Part shown: positions 52,803 through 62,269 of the stretch, piece after piece
How positions within the stretch are numbered: the first letter of the stretch is position 1
Layout: each line of letters opens with the position of its first letter
Source of the DNA: M55B112 sp040903745
GTDB lineage: Bacteria; Bacteroidota; Bacteroidia; Bacteroidales; GCA-2748055
DNA length: 64,000 bases
Reading direction: 5' to 3'
Assembly: GCA_040903745.1 (NCBI GenBank)
Contig: JBBDUV010000006.1
Location: 135,982-199,981 of the forward strand
Made by a program: the position numbers and the translations under genes
The notes under the pieces: model-generated
The model's input: only the letters and a program-made list of their open reading frames with translations
Databases searched by the model: none
What the model was told of the DNA's origin: nothing

Positions 52803-54755
52803 ATGCATGAACTATTTTCGACCCTGCAAGAGAAAGACATTACGTTGTCGCCCGAAATATCGGACCTGCTGAAGTCATGCAAGGGTTTTACATTCTTTAA
52901 TACCACGGATGAGCTGGTCGATGCCTCTACGAATGGCAAGGAGAATGTATATTTTGAAGTAGAATATGACGTTCCCGGGAAGGGTAAATATACAGAAGCA
53001 ATCATACAGCGGGTAAAAAACGGTATTGCTGCAAATTATACAGAGTCCTACATGCGGCGGAGGGACCCGGGCTCAATGGCGATCGCTGATGAACTGCCTA
53101 CTGATAAAAAAAGGTTCAGGGAAAAATATGGCTATGAGTTTACGAAGCTCCAGGAGGAGACCTTTCAATGGCTGAAGGAACAGGAGCTGGCTGTTTTCTT
53201 TTATTTTGCCGGCAGGATGGGGATCGGTTCCCTTGGGATCGCCATTGCGCCTGCCAATGCAGCTTTTTTTGCCATGGGATTATCCATGCTGCAGGAGATG
53301 GTATCGCTCGACCGCCTGAAGGAGGGTTCTGAACTTCAATCGGTTATATATGTGGCCCCTATTTTCAGGCACACCCACTTTAACGGCAAGCAGGTTGTTG
53401 TGCACAAGAGGAACGATAAACTGCATGAGGTGTACTCCTATAACCTCTACCCGGGACCAAGTGCGAAGAAGGGCCTTTATAGTGTCATACTTGATCAGGG
53501 AGAGCAAGAGGGTTGGGTTACTGCCCACTGTTCGGCTATCCAGTCGGTAAGTCCGTACGATAATATCACCACCTTTATGCACGAGGGAGCCAGTGGAGGA
53601 GGTAAAAGTGAACTTCACCAGCATATTCTCAGGGAGCCCGATGGAAGGGTAACACTGGGAAAGAACAGGATCACAGGTGAGGAGCGCTATATCACCATTC
53701 CAAGGTTCTGCTCCTTTAATCCGGTTGCAGATGATATGGCATTTTGCCATCCCTCCCTGCAGCGCAATGATGGTAAGTTAAGAATTCTTGATGCAGAGAA
53801 TGCCTGGTTCATCAGGGTCGACAGCATCAAGCAGTATGGAGATGATCCGTTTTTGGAAAAGATTACCATCCAACCGACAAAGCCCTTGCTTTTCCTGAAT
53901 ATAGACGCGAAACCGGAGTCGACCGCGCTCGTTTGGGATCATATCGAGGATGAACCGGGAAAGCCTTGTCCCAACCCCAGGGTGGTGATGCCCCGGAACT
54001 GCGTTCCCAAGGTTATTGAAAAACCTGTATCAGTGGATATCCGCAGCTTTGGTATCCGTACCCCACCCTGCTCACGGGAGAAACCTACTTACGGTATCAT
54101 GGGATTGTACCATATTCTTCCTCCCGCTCTGGCATGGCTCTGGAGGTTGGTAGCTCCGCGCGGACACAACAATCCCAGTATTGTCGGTACAGGGAACATG
54201 GAGAGTGAGGGCGTAGGCTCCTACTGGCCCTTTGCCACCGGAATGAGGATCAGTCATGCCAATATGATCCTGAAGCAGATCATTGAAACACCACGAACCA
54301 CCTTTACCCTGGTCCCCAACCAGAATATCGGTGTGTGGGAGGTGGGCTTCAAGCCGCAGTTGTTGATGCGTGAATACCTGACCAGGAGGGGAGTGGCGCG
54401 GTTAAAAACGGAGCAGTATGAACCGGCCCGGTGTCCACTGTTGGGTTACCAGTTAAATTTTATGACCATTGAAGGATCGAAGATACCTTCCAGATTTTTA
54501 AAAGTGTTTAACCAGTCAGAAGTTGGGTTCGATGGTTATGACGCGGGGGCAGAGATCCTGACGAAATTCTTCAAGGAGGAGCTGCAGAAGTATTTAAAGG
54601 AGGACCTGCTGCATACAGGCAAGCGGATTATCGATGCCTGTCTGTCGGATGCCTCTGTGGAGGATTATAACGAGATCGTTCCGATGAATTACAGGTATGC
54701 TTTCAGCAATATGGCTGATTACGAGGAGCACAACGATCAGAATGGCGATCATTAG
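52803..54755 (+). CDS. DUF4914 family protein with PEPCK-like P-loop
   Basis: 650 residues. A P-loop-like sequence EGASGGGKSELHQH is at residues 261-274 (Lys268, Ser269), which recalls the kinase-1a loop GLSGTGKT of ATP-dependent PEP carboxykinase and HPr kinase. I assign the family by overall recollection (DUF4914) and not by search. Other segments include FFYFAGRMGIGSLGIAIAP near 135 and NMESEGVGSYWPFATG near 466. No catalytic role is established. No partner gene is coupled: obgE ends 160 bases upstream and the PAP2 gene begins 23 bases downstream. Confidence 0.65.
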   Translation: MHELFSTLQEKDITLSPEISDLLKSCKGFTFFNTTDELVDASTNGKENVYFEVEYDVPGKGKYTEAIIQRVKNGIAANYTESYMRRRDPGSMAIADELPTDKKRFREKYGYEFTKLQEETFQWLKEQELAVFFYFAGRMGIGSLGIAIAPANAAFFAMGLSMLQEMVSLDRLKEGSELQSVIYVAPIFRHTHFNGKQVVVHKRNDKLHEVYSYNLYPGPSAKKGLYSVILDQGEQEGWVTAHCSAIQSVSPYDNITTFMHEGASGGGKSELHQHILREPDGRVTLGKNRITGEERYITIPRFCSFNPVADDMAFCHPSLQRNDGKLRILDAENAWFIRVDSIKQYGDDPFLEKITIQPTKPLLFLNIDAKPESTALVWDHIEDEPGKPCPNPRVVMPRNCVPKVIEKPVSVDIRSFGIRTPPCSREKPTYGIMGLYHILPPALAWLWRLVAPRGHNNPSIVGTGNMESEGVGSYWPFATGMRISHANMILKQIIETPRTTFTLVPNQNIGVWEVGFKPQLLMREYLTRRGVARLKTEQYEPARCPLLGYQLNFMTIEGSKIPSRFLKVFNQSEVGFDGYDAGAEILTKFFKEELQKYLKEDLLHTGKRIIDACLSDASVEDYNEIVPMNYRYAFSNMADYEEHNDQNGDH

Positions 54756-54778
54756 CAGATAATTTTTCAAAAGAAGAA

Positions 54779-55378
54779 TTGGATACGCTCAACCAGATTG
54801 ACACCAGGCTGTTTTTATTTCTCAACGGTCTTCACAGCGAGACCTTTGATCACATCATGGTTTGGGTGAGCGGAAAGCTTACCTGGTGGCCCTTCTACCT
54901 GGTGCTTCTTGCATATTTGGTGTGGTCGGGAAGACTCCAGGTTATTCCGTTGATTCTTTTCATTGCCCTTTGCATTACACTGGCCGACCAGTCATCAGTG
55001 CGGCTGTTCAAGGAGGTGTTTGAACGGTTGAGGCCCTGTCATGAACCGGCATTAGAGGGCATGGTACACCTTGTGAATGATAAATGTGGGGGTATGTACG
55101 GTTTTGTCTCGTCGCATGCAGCGAACTCCTTTGGTGTGGCCACCCTGCTGCTGTTGGTTGTGCGGAGGCGCTTGTTCACGATTGTAATCCTGTTCTGGGC
55201 CGCGCTGGTCAGCTACAGCAGGATCTATCTCGGCGTTCACTATCCCGGCGATATTATCGGGGGAGCGGTACTCGGCATGTTCTGCGGTTATTTGGTGTAC
55301 CTGCTGTTCAGGTGGGCGATCCCCCGGTTACCGGCTTCATGGAATATGCATGATCGATCCAATGGTGCAGGAAAATGA
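54779..55378 (+). CDS. PAP2-family membrane phosphatase
   Basis: 199 residues starting at a TTG (54779, MDTLNQIDTRLF). Six hydrophobic helices. The three PAP2 motifs are KEVFERLRP (near 78), VSSHAANS (near 112, with Ser instead of the usual Pro in PSGH) and SRIYLGVHYPGDIIGG (near 147). Family members dephosphorylate undecaprenyl-PP or other lipid phosphates at the membrane. It ends in an ATGA overlap with lplA, so the two are co-translated. Confidence 0.85.
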   Translation: MDTLNQIDTRLFLFLNGLHSETFDHIMVWVSGKLTWWPFYLVLLAYLVWSGRLQVIPLILFIALCITLADQSSVRLFKEVFERLRPCHEPALEGMVHLVNDKCGGMYGFVSSHAANSFGVATLLLLVVRRRLFTIVILFWAALVSYSRIYLGVHYPGDIIGGAVLGMFCGYLVYLLFRWAIPRLPASWNMHDRSNGAGK

Positions 55379-56328
55379 GATGCATACGGAGTCATACCAC
55401 CGATCCATATTTCAACCTGGCTGCTGAGGAGTACCTTCTTAAGCAGAATGACGGAGCGATCTATTTTCAGTATGTGAACGATCCTGCGGTGGTTATTGGA
55501 AAGCATCAGAACGCGCTGGCGGAGATCGATGATTGTTACCTGGGGGAACAGGGAATTGCGCTGGCACGCCGCATATCGGGCGGGGGGGCAGTGTACCACG
55601 ATGGTGGTAACCTGAATTTCTCCTTTATCACCAACGAGTCGCCCGGCGACTTTGTAAAATTTAAGAAATATACAGCACCGGCTATTGCGGCCCTACGGGA
55701 ATTGGGGGTCGACGCTTTTCTGGGAAAGCGGAACGAGATCCTGACCAGCTCGGGCAAGGTTTCGGGATCCGCAAGTCACGTGTTTAAGTCGCGGGTATTG
55801 CACCATGGAACGCTGCTTTTCGATGCCGATCTTGAGCGGCTGGGGAGGTGTTTGTACGTGGATCCGGTGCGGTACATGGATAAGGCGGTGAAATCGGTGC
55901 GATCGGAGGTGGTGAATATCAGGGGTCTGCTTGAAACGGATATGGGCAGGGAAGAGTTTTACGATTTTATATTCAGGCATATCGTCGCCTCTGGTGAAAG
56001 TCATGTTGATGACGGCTTTACCCATTCAGAGGAGGAGGCAATTGGAGCGCTTAGTCGATCGAAATTTGCATCATGGGAGTGGAACTACGGTTACTCGCCG
56101 AAGTACACTGTTGAACGCGAGCTGAAGGGGTTGCGGATCGTCACCACCGTGGAGAAGGGGAAGATTGTTGATCTTGACTTTGATGCTACCGGATTGAACG
56201 AAATGGATCCTGCGTTGCTGCATCGGACGCTCACCGGTACACGGCATGACCGGTTTGCGGTCAGGACAAAGCTCCTGGAACAATATGATGAAGCCCTGAC
56301 CGGGGCCATATTGGATGTGCTCTTCTGA
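55375..56328 (+). CDS. lplA: Lipoate-protein ligase A
   Basis: 317 residues. The signature RRISGGGAVYHDGGNLNFSF is near residue 63, and the lysine in GSASHVFKSRVLHHGTLL near 127 is conserved in ligases. A C-terminal accessory domain (about 240-317) is present, as in LplA of E. coli. It activates lipoate with ATP and attaches it to dehydrogenase E2 or GcvH subunits. It is coupled to the PAP2 gene upstream by a 4-base overlap. The family call is secure; octanoate use is possible. Confidence 0.92.
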   Translation: MRCIRSHTTDPYFNLAAEEYLLKQNDGAIYFQYVNDPAVVIGKHQNALAEIDDCYLGEQGIALARRISGGGAVYHDGGNLNFSFITNESPGDFVKFKKYTAPAIAALRELGVDAFLGKRNEILTSSGKVSGSASHVFKSRVLHHGTLLFDADLERLGRCLYVDPVRYMDKAVKSVRSEVVNIRGLLETDMGREEFYDFIFRHIVASGESHVDDGFTHSEEEAIGALSRSKFASWEWNYGYSPKYTVERELKGLRIVTTVEKGKIVDLDFDATGLNEMDPALLHRTLTGTRHDRFAVRTKLLEQYDEALTGAILDVLF

Positions 56329-56719
56329 ACAGCAGCTACAGGAAATCCTCGAAAACAATTGTATACATTTAGCGTGGGCTTCAACAGCGAGTATAACAAA
56401 GTAATGCCCATTCAAGACTTCGTGAACCGCACTCACTCACTTATTTATAAATACCCATTCAACCCAGCCAAAAAACAACAAAACCAGAATCAAATAAAAT
56501 GCCATGCCCATAGTGACGGCGGCACAGTCCAACTATATTTTATCCATCAATTAAATCCCTTTTTGCCTGCCTAGCAAATCAAAACAAAGAAATTATTGCT
56601 AATTTTAGTAACTATTTGACTAAACGATGGATAAAATACTAATACGTTGGTTTTCATGATATTTTGATGACCACAGGGCATATCTTTCCCGGCTGCATCA
56701 GGCTGCAGAAGAATTGTAC
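56329..56719. other. Intergenic, nothing recognised
   Basis: Between lplA and the transposase remnant. AT-rich, no plausible gene, RNA or repeat found by eye. It may include the end of the IS91-like element. Confidence 0.3.
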
Positions 56720-57133
56720 CTAAATGGCTGAACGGTGAAAAGTCTGTCGCCAGGAGGGTGAACGGATTCTGGGCAATTCCCTTATCCTTACCATCGTACC
56801 CTTTTTACACACCGGACACCGGCATAAATCAATGCCGGTGAGCCTCTGATAGCGTTGCAGGTTTGTTTCAAGTGGCTCTTTACGTTTAATCAGGGTATCA
56901 ATATCGGGCCTTTCTTGCGGTATAAACTGTAACTTCAGATTGCGTTTGACAGTGTGGTTATAAATACCGTAACGCCTGATTTTCACGAACCGCCCCGGTA
57001 ATACATGCATGGTGAACCGTCGCAGGAATTCCACTCCATCCAGGGTAACCGGTTTTTTAATGGCCCCATCACGGTAGTCTTTTGCAATGAAGGTCACTTT
57101 ACCTTCAGCAATGTTCAAGATTCGCTGGTTACT
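56720..57133 (-). pseudogene. IS91-family transposase, C-terminal remnant
   Basis: The frame, open from 57133, reads SNQRILNIAEGKVTF then IAKDYRDG, EFLRRFTMHVLPGRFVKIRRYG and a zinc-finger-like CRCPVCKKGTM. These belong to the C-terminal third of IS91-type transposases, which use two catalytic tyrosines in rolling-circle transposition. All of the N-terminal part, including the catalytic tyrosines, is missing, and a TGA precedes the first matching codon. The fragment abuts the recombinase remnant directly. Confidence 0.8.
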
Positions 57134-57725
57134 TCAACGGAACCACCCGGTCTTTTTTATACTTGCTCTGCCGGATATGGATGGTCATCCGATCAAAATC
57201 AATATCTGATATCTTCAGGTTGATCACTTTCTGTCCGCGCAGACCTGCTGAATAGATCAGTGCAAGGACGATGCGCTGCTTCAAAAGAGTTGGAGCAGCA
57301 AAGAGCTCTTTTAGCTCCTGCACCGTCGGCCGAAGCCTTTGGCGCAGGCAATGGTGGTTCAGAATTACCGGAAGTTTTGTATCTTTCTTCAGTGAAGGCA
57401 GTGCAATAGCGTTCTTATTCATTCCGAGCAAACGATAGTAGTAGCGAAGTCCGTAAACCATGTGCTTAAAACTGCTTCGGGAAGGTGACTTTGGATCGCG
57501 GGCCAGGGCAACCAGGTATTCGTTGATCTCTTCCGGATCGATCTGCTCAGGCAGCTTTTCAAAATGAATTACAAACAGCGCAATACGCCGGATGTAGTTC
57601 TGAAGTGTACTCTTGCTCTGCCCGCGCAAAGTAACTTGTTGTTCTAGTTTACGGACAACTTTTTCAAACTCAGGAACAAGTGTGATGGCTTGCTCCACAA
57701 TAGTAAAACCCGATTTCTTTCTCAT
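57129..57725 (-). pseudogene. Tyrosine recombinase, C-terminally truncated
   Basis: 198 residues. The SAM-like N-terminal domain (about 10-110) is complete. The catalytic domain begins and includes the first catalytic Arg in SAGLRGQKVINLKISDID, then ends at VVPLK at 57129. The later His-x-x-Arg and Tyr residues are lost, so it cannot recombine. In Bacteroidota, IS91-like elements often carry such a recombinase upstream of the transposase. Here a deletion has joined the 5' part of one gene to the 3' part of the other at about 57129-57140. A hairpin ATCCGC-GAAG-GCGGAT at 57791-57806 may mark an element end. Confidence 0.8.
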
Positions 57726-57924
57726 AACTTGAAATTTTGTTAGTGAATAATTTCGAAGTATAGAAAGAATCGGGTACTTTTAATAATGCTATCCGCGAAG
57801 GCGGATTTAGTTCAACTGCGTGTATGTGGCAATAGCGGGTGAAGTGGTAAATCAAGGTTCCGTACTTTTAAGTAATTTTGTGCTAAACGGATAGGAAAAT
57901 GCTCCTAATTCGCTACTGCACATA

Positions 57925-59073
57925 GTGTGCCGAGAAGCAGAACATCGGCGAGATAAGGTTCTGCATGCTGTAATTAAGATGGTGGAAACTGCAAACGTGT
58001 AGTTGGCCCACCGGGGTCGCTTTGCAGGAGGAGGCCTCAACCGGAGCGAAGCGTAGCTCATGACCGAAGGGAATAAACCACCTAAAGGTGCTGTGGTAAA
58101 GAGCCATGGTGCTGAGCGTTTAGGAACGGCGAAGCCCTCATGAGCACCTTAATAAATAGACAATGGGCGAATAAAAGATAAGTCATGAACTTATCAGGTA
58201 AGAATATAGGAGCTGAACACAAGTGAACCCTTGATGAGGAGTCGAGAAGTTGCCACTTTCAGTCAAGAGCTGTAGAGTATGTGATACAGTGATAAGTATA
58301 ACGGCCACCTGTTTACTGGTTATACGGCTGGCGTCTTACAAAGGGCAGGAACTATATTCGGGCTTGGTTACGGAACTCGGGAATCAGCATGACGATGACA
58401 AGGGAGGGGCACAACGGGATCACCCCGAAGGCCTAAAACCGAAGCGTCATGTTGAGACGGATTGCCCCGTAGTAGTGATGAAACTTCTGTAATGGGAGTG
58501 AAGCGAAGGGGGCAAGTTATACAGGATCATAACATGGAACAACTCACAAAGAGGATGAATTTATGGAATGAGACAAAATCGGTACCGGTAAGCAAGCAGC
58601 AAGTTTGGCTTGCTTACAAGAAAGTGCGTTCCAACGACGGGAGTGCAGGTGTGGACCAAATCAGCATAAGTTCAAGGAAGCGCATTGCAGAAAAGATGAA
58701 AGAAATGGACATTGAACACCTGACTCATAAAAGCATCGTAGGGGTGGCACAGCATCTGGAGCCATATATCCGGGGATGGGTCAACTACTATGGTAAGTTC
58801 AGGATATGGGAGATGAACCCAATTTTTCAGCTATTACGGAGGAGGCTTGTAATGTGGGCACGCAAACGGTACAAGCGTTACAAAACGAGTATAAACCGGA
58901 CGTATAACTGGTTAAAACGGGTGAAGGAACAGTTTCCGGGACTGTTTTACCATTGGCGTTTAGGATTCTCGTAATGAAACGCATAGATTTGTATAACAAG
59001 AGCCGGATGAGCTGAGAGGTTCAAGTCCGGTTCTGTGAGAGGCTGAGGGGGAAGTTCCCTCGGCCTACTCGAC
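57925..59073 (+). mobile_element. Group II intron with internally deleted maturase
   Basis: The 5' end GTGTGCC fits the GUGYG consensus. Domain V is at 59000-59033 (34 bases, starting GAGCCGG, ending CCGGTTC, catalytic AGC kept). A domain VI hairpin with a likely bulged A follows (CCTACTC), and the intron ends at GAC (59073). The total length of about 1.15 kb is far below the usual 2-2.5 kb because the maturase gene has a large deletion. The RNA might still splice or move if a maturase is supplied from elsewhere, which is inference. Confidence 0.75.
58534..58974 (+). pseudogene. ltrA: Group II intron reverse transcriptase/maturase with central deletion
   Basis: From the ATG at 58534 the frame encodes the usual N-terminus (MEQLTKRMNLWNE, then SNDGSAGVDQISI). 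At about 58667-58675 it jumps to the C-terminal maturase domain (YIRGWVNYYGKF, RLVMWARKRYKRYK). About 300 residues containing the reverse-transcriptase core, with the YADD motif, are gone while the frame is kept. The remaining thumb and maturase part may still bind intron RNA. Reverse transcription is impossible. Confidence 0.8.
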
Positions 59074-59110
59074 TACTTGACCGTTACCCAACATTTGAAA
59101 AAAATCGAGA

Positions 59111-59560
59111 ATGATACGAAATTATTGGAATAAACAATGGAAAGAGATTCAATTTGATGACAAGATTTCTGAAAACGAAAAATTTAAAATATTAAATTAC
59201 GGCAGAATTATTAACTGCAAAACCGACGAATAATTTCTTGTAAAAGAGTATTTTATAAATGGACATCAAAATTTACCTGTTAAACAAAAAAAGAACGGAA
59301 AACAGACAAGCAGGTATGTACACAAACTTGTTGGGGAACATTTCTTGGAAAAAAATAATGGAATCTGTGTCATTCATCTGAATTATGACAAAACAGTCAA
59401 TCGAACTAAAAATCTAAAGTGGGCTACCAAAAGAGAAAAAGAACTACACCAATTTAACCTTCCAGATTGGGAAGAAATTGTTAAAAGAAGAAGTAAAAAT
59501 ATTGGAAAATTAAACGAAGGCAAAGTGAAATTAAACGCAGTTAATGTAAAAGTTATATAG
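59111..59560 (+). pseudogene. HNH/NUMOD4-type endonuclease gene with in-frame stop
   Basis: From the ATG at 59111 the frame runs 40 codons, has a TAA at 59231-59233, then stays open to 59560 in the same frame. The pieces join as YWNKQWKEIQF, KILNYGRIIN (NUMOD4-like), then HKLVGEHFLE, VIHLNYDKTVNRTKNLKWAT (HNH-like core) and a tail. The stop is TAA, so selenocysteine does not explain it. Very AT-rich, and flavobacterial in style, like the ABC operon beyond it. It is probably inactive. Confidence 0.7.
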
Positions 59561-59588
59561 GTATATATCTTACAATCTTTTTAAAAAG

Positions 59589-59614
59589 GCCTATCGTTTC
59601 GATAGGCTTTTTTT
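59589..59614. terminator. Bidirectional intrinsic terminator
   Basis: GCCTATCG-TTT-CGATAGGC is a perfect 8-bp stem with a T7 run on the plus side (59608-59614) and a T-run on the minus side. It separates the convergent HNH pseudogene and ABC ATPase gene. Confidence 0.85.
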
Positions 59615-60599
59615 ATACCTTAAATTCCAGTAAATCTTTGGAGTTAAACCCAACGGTGATGCGTTCATCAATATTGTTGTGTTTTGTAACAATCGTGAGA
59701 TGCTCACCATTATCAAGCTTGATGTAAAGCTGGGTATCAGAACCCATAAACGTTTTTTTCAATACGGTGGCGTTAGTTACATATTCACATTCATTGTTGA
59801 TGGCAATGTTTTCATTCCGGATGGCGTGACAACAATCTGCCTTTAGCGGACATTGAAATGCTGACTGGATTTCTTTACTCAACTGAATGGTATTCCCAAA
59901 TAGCGAAGCAACATAGATAGAGCTTGGCTTGGTATATAAACTTGCAGCAGCATCTTTTTGAACGAGTTTTCCGTTTTGAAGAATTAAGATTTCATCGGCT
60001 ACAACGAGGGCATCTTGGGTATCGTGGGTTACAAAAATTGCGGTTACACCCGATTTTTTCACGATATCAAAAACCTCATTGCGCAACTGGGCACGCAGCA
60101 TCGCATCCAGGTTACTGAAAGGTTCATCGAGTAAAAGTAACGACGGGTTTGGGGCAAGCGCTCTTGCCAAGGCCACACGTTGCTGTTGACCTCCGGAAAG
60201 TTGATGTGGGTAGCGGTCCTTCATTTCTGAAAGCCCTACTAAATTCAACACTTCCTGAGCGCGTTGTTTTTTGTTTTTTAGCTTTGAAATTCCGTAAAGA
60301 ATGTTTTCTTCCAATTTTAAATGTGGGAATAGTGCGTATTCCTGAAACACAAAACCGATGTTGCGCTTTTCAGGGGCTACATTCTTTTTGATTGAGGAAA
60401 CAAGCTTTTCGTTAATCTCGATGGTTCCTGTATCAGGGGATTCCAATCCTGCTATAAGCCGTATTAAGGTTGTTTTACCACTTCCGCTTTCGCCTACTAT
60501 CGCATAAACGTCACCTTTGTTAAGATGAAAACTCACGTCTTTTAGTGCAAAGGATTTTCCTTTGTCAAAACTTTTGGAAAGGGATTCTACTTTTAACAT
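59613..60599 (-). CDS. Iron(III)-type ABC importer ATP-binding protein
   Basis: 328 residues. Walker A GESGSGKTT is at about 36-44, signature LSGGQQQRVALARAL is near 134 and Walker B LLLLDEPFSNLD near 155, followed by a TOBE-like C-terminal domain (about 240-328). It resembles FbpC/AfuC and CysA-type importers. As the third gene of a substrate-binding protein, permease, ATPase operon, it powers the import of the ligand bound by the first gene product. It starts 2 bases after the permease stop. GC content is lower than in the housekeeping genes. Confidence 0.88.
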   Translation of the reverse strand: MLKVESLSKSFDKGKSFALKDVSFHLNKGDVYAIVGESGSGKTTLIRLIAGLESPDTGTIEINEKLVSSIKKNVAPEKRNIGFVFQEYALFPHLKLEENILYGISKLKNKKQRAQEVLNLVGLSEMKDRYPHQLSGGQQQRVALARALAPNPSLLLLDEPFSNLDAMLRAQLRNEVFDIVKKSGVTAIFVTHDTQDALVVADEILILQNGKLVQKDAAASLYTKPSSIYVASLFGNTIQLSKEIQSAFQCPLKADCCHAIRNENIAINNECEYVTNATVLKKTFMGSDTQLYIKLDNGEHLTIVTKHNNIDERITVGFNSKDLLEFKV

Positions 60600-60601
60600 A
60601 G

Positions 60602-62269
60602 CTATTTACCTACCAACACTTTATTCAAAAATATTACTGGTATCACAGCTGTAAAGATAATAAATAACGACGGAATTGCCGCTTCCATCACTCGTTCATC
60701 ACTGGCATATTCAAAAGCCTTTACTGCCAGCGTGTTCATCTGAAAGGGTTTTAAAATTAGTGTGAGTGGCAGTTCTTTTAAAACATCGACAAAAACAAGA
60801 ATAAAAGCACTGAGCATTCCGGTTTTAATGAGTGGATATTCAATCTTAAAAAAGGTCTTGAAATTGCCTACTCCCAGAGTTTTAGAAGCATCAGGAATGG
60901 CATTGCTAACTTTTAAAGTTGTGGAGTCTATGGGGTTGTAAGCGACTGCAAGAAACCTTACAACGTAAGCATAAACTAAAGCAAACAAAGTTCCGTGAAT
61001 GATAAAACCGGTCGTGCTTCCTGAAATTTCAGTTATCACATCCATCAACCATCTGTCTAATGCTAGGGTTGGAATCATAATGCCAATCGCCACAACCGCT
61101 CCAGGTATTGCATATCCTAAAACACCTAGCCTTGAAAGGTTTTTAATGAAACCGATGCGATTCCATTTAGCTGAAAATATAAGCAAGGTTGCGAAAACAA
61201 CAGTCGCGGTTGCCGTTAAAAAAGCAATACCAAATGTTTGCAGTGAAAGTATTAAAAAGGAAGTATCAAACACCGAACTATAGGTTAAAACCGCCCAGTA
61301 AACGAGCTGTGCCACAGGAATAAAAAACCCTAAAAGTACTGGAGTGATGACGACACAAAATATGAGAAATTGCTTCTGTTTTGAAGTGGATTTCCGGTAA
61401 ATGCGTTCGGTATTGGTTCGCTCGTTTGCGTATTGAATTTTTCTGCGTTGCCACTTTTCGAAAAGGATTAATGCAAATACCAAAAGTAATAACAAAGCTG
61501 AAAGATAAGTGGCTGTTTCAGGCTCTTCTAGCGAAAACCACGACCTGAAAATGCCTGTAGTAAATGTGTTTACTCCAAAGTATTGTGCTGCCCCATAATC
61601 ATTAAGGACTTCCATCAACACCAAAATCATTCCGGCAATTATGGCTGGTCTGGCGAGTGGTAAAATCAACTTAAAAAACGTGCGAAATTCACCAGCCCCA
61701 AGCATTCTTGATGCTTCCAAAAAATTGTTGGCCTGATTTAAAAAAAAAGCGCGTGTACTTACATAAACATATGGAAAAAGCGAAATACTCAATACAAACG
61801 CCAAACCTAAACGATTCATCACATCGATGCGGGTGAATTCAAACCCAAAAAATCGTTGAATCAATTCTAGACTTCCGCCGTAATCAAAAACGCCTGCATA
61901 GGCATAAGCAACAATATAAGAAGGTATGGCCAAAGGCAGAATCAAAAGCCACTCCAGTTGCTTCCGGAAAGGAAATTCATACCTTGCAACCAGCCAAGAA
62001 GTTGTCACTCCAAAAAGCAACACAAGCACACTGCAAACAAGAAGTAAATAAAAAGAATTGGACACATAATCTACCAAAAGATTTTTGCCGATATGTATCC
62101 AGGATTCTCCGGGTCCCTCTAAAAGTTCAAAAATGATCGTCAAAACAGGAAGCGCAATTAGAAACACCACAAATAATGTGATGACTGACCACCTGTTGCT
62201 GTCGCGCTTTAACCGAAGCAGCCTGTTTTTTATGGAAAAAATATCACTACTTCCAGCCTGCTTCATCAA
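60602..62269 (-). CDS. Iron(III)-type ABC importer permease (duplicated)
   Basis: 555 residues with about 12 membrane helices in two halves, each ending in an EAA-like loop: one at EASRMLGAGEFRTFFKLILPLARP (split here as EASRMLGAG and LILPLARP), the other at DASKTLGVGNFKTFF. This fused double permease is typical of FbpB/AfuB/SfuB-type iron importers. The start at 62269 (MMKQAG) overlaps the end of the binding-protein gene by 23 bases, so it is co-translated. An ATG one codon later is possible. Confidence 0.88.
   Translation of the reverse strand: MMKQAGSSDIFSIKNRLLRLKRDSNRWSVITLFVVFLIALPVLTIIFELLEGPGESWIHIGKNLLVDYVSNSFYLLLVCSVLVLLFGVTTSWLVARYEFPFRKQLEWLLILPLAIPSYIVAYAYAGVFDYGGSLELIQRFFGFEFTRIDVMNRLGLAFVLSISLFPYVYVSTRAFFLNQANNFLEASRMLGAGEFRTFFKLILPLARPAIIAGMILVLMEVLNDYGAAQYFGVNTFTTGIFRSWFSLEEPETATYLSALLLLLVFALILFEKWQRRKIQYANERTNTERIYRKSTSKQKQFLIFCVVITPVLLGFFIPVAQLVYWAVLTYSSVFDTSFLILSLQTFGIAFLTATATVVFATLLIFSAKWNRIGFIKNLSRLGVLGYAIPGAVVAIGIMIPTLALDRWLMDVITEISGSTTGFIIHGTLFALVYAYVVRFLAVAYNPIDSTTLKVSNAIPDASKTLGVGNFKTFFKIEYPLIKTGMLSAFILVFVDVLKELPLTLILKPFQMNTLAVKAFEYASDERVMEAAIPSLFIIFTAVIPVIFLNKVLVGK

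Noticed and set aside
57129..57725. Functional integrase marking an integrated element at a tRNA
   Set aside because: The catalytic C-terminus is missing and no tRNA or att-like duplication is close by.
59231..59233. Recoded stop (selenocysteine or readthrough) in the HNH gene
   Set aside because: The codon is TAA, not TGA, and no structure supports recoding. A disabling mutation is simpler.
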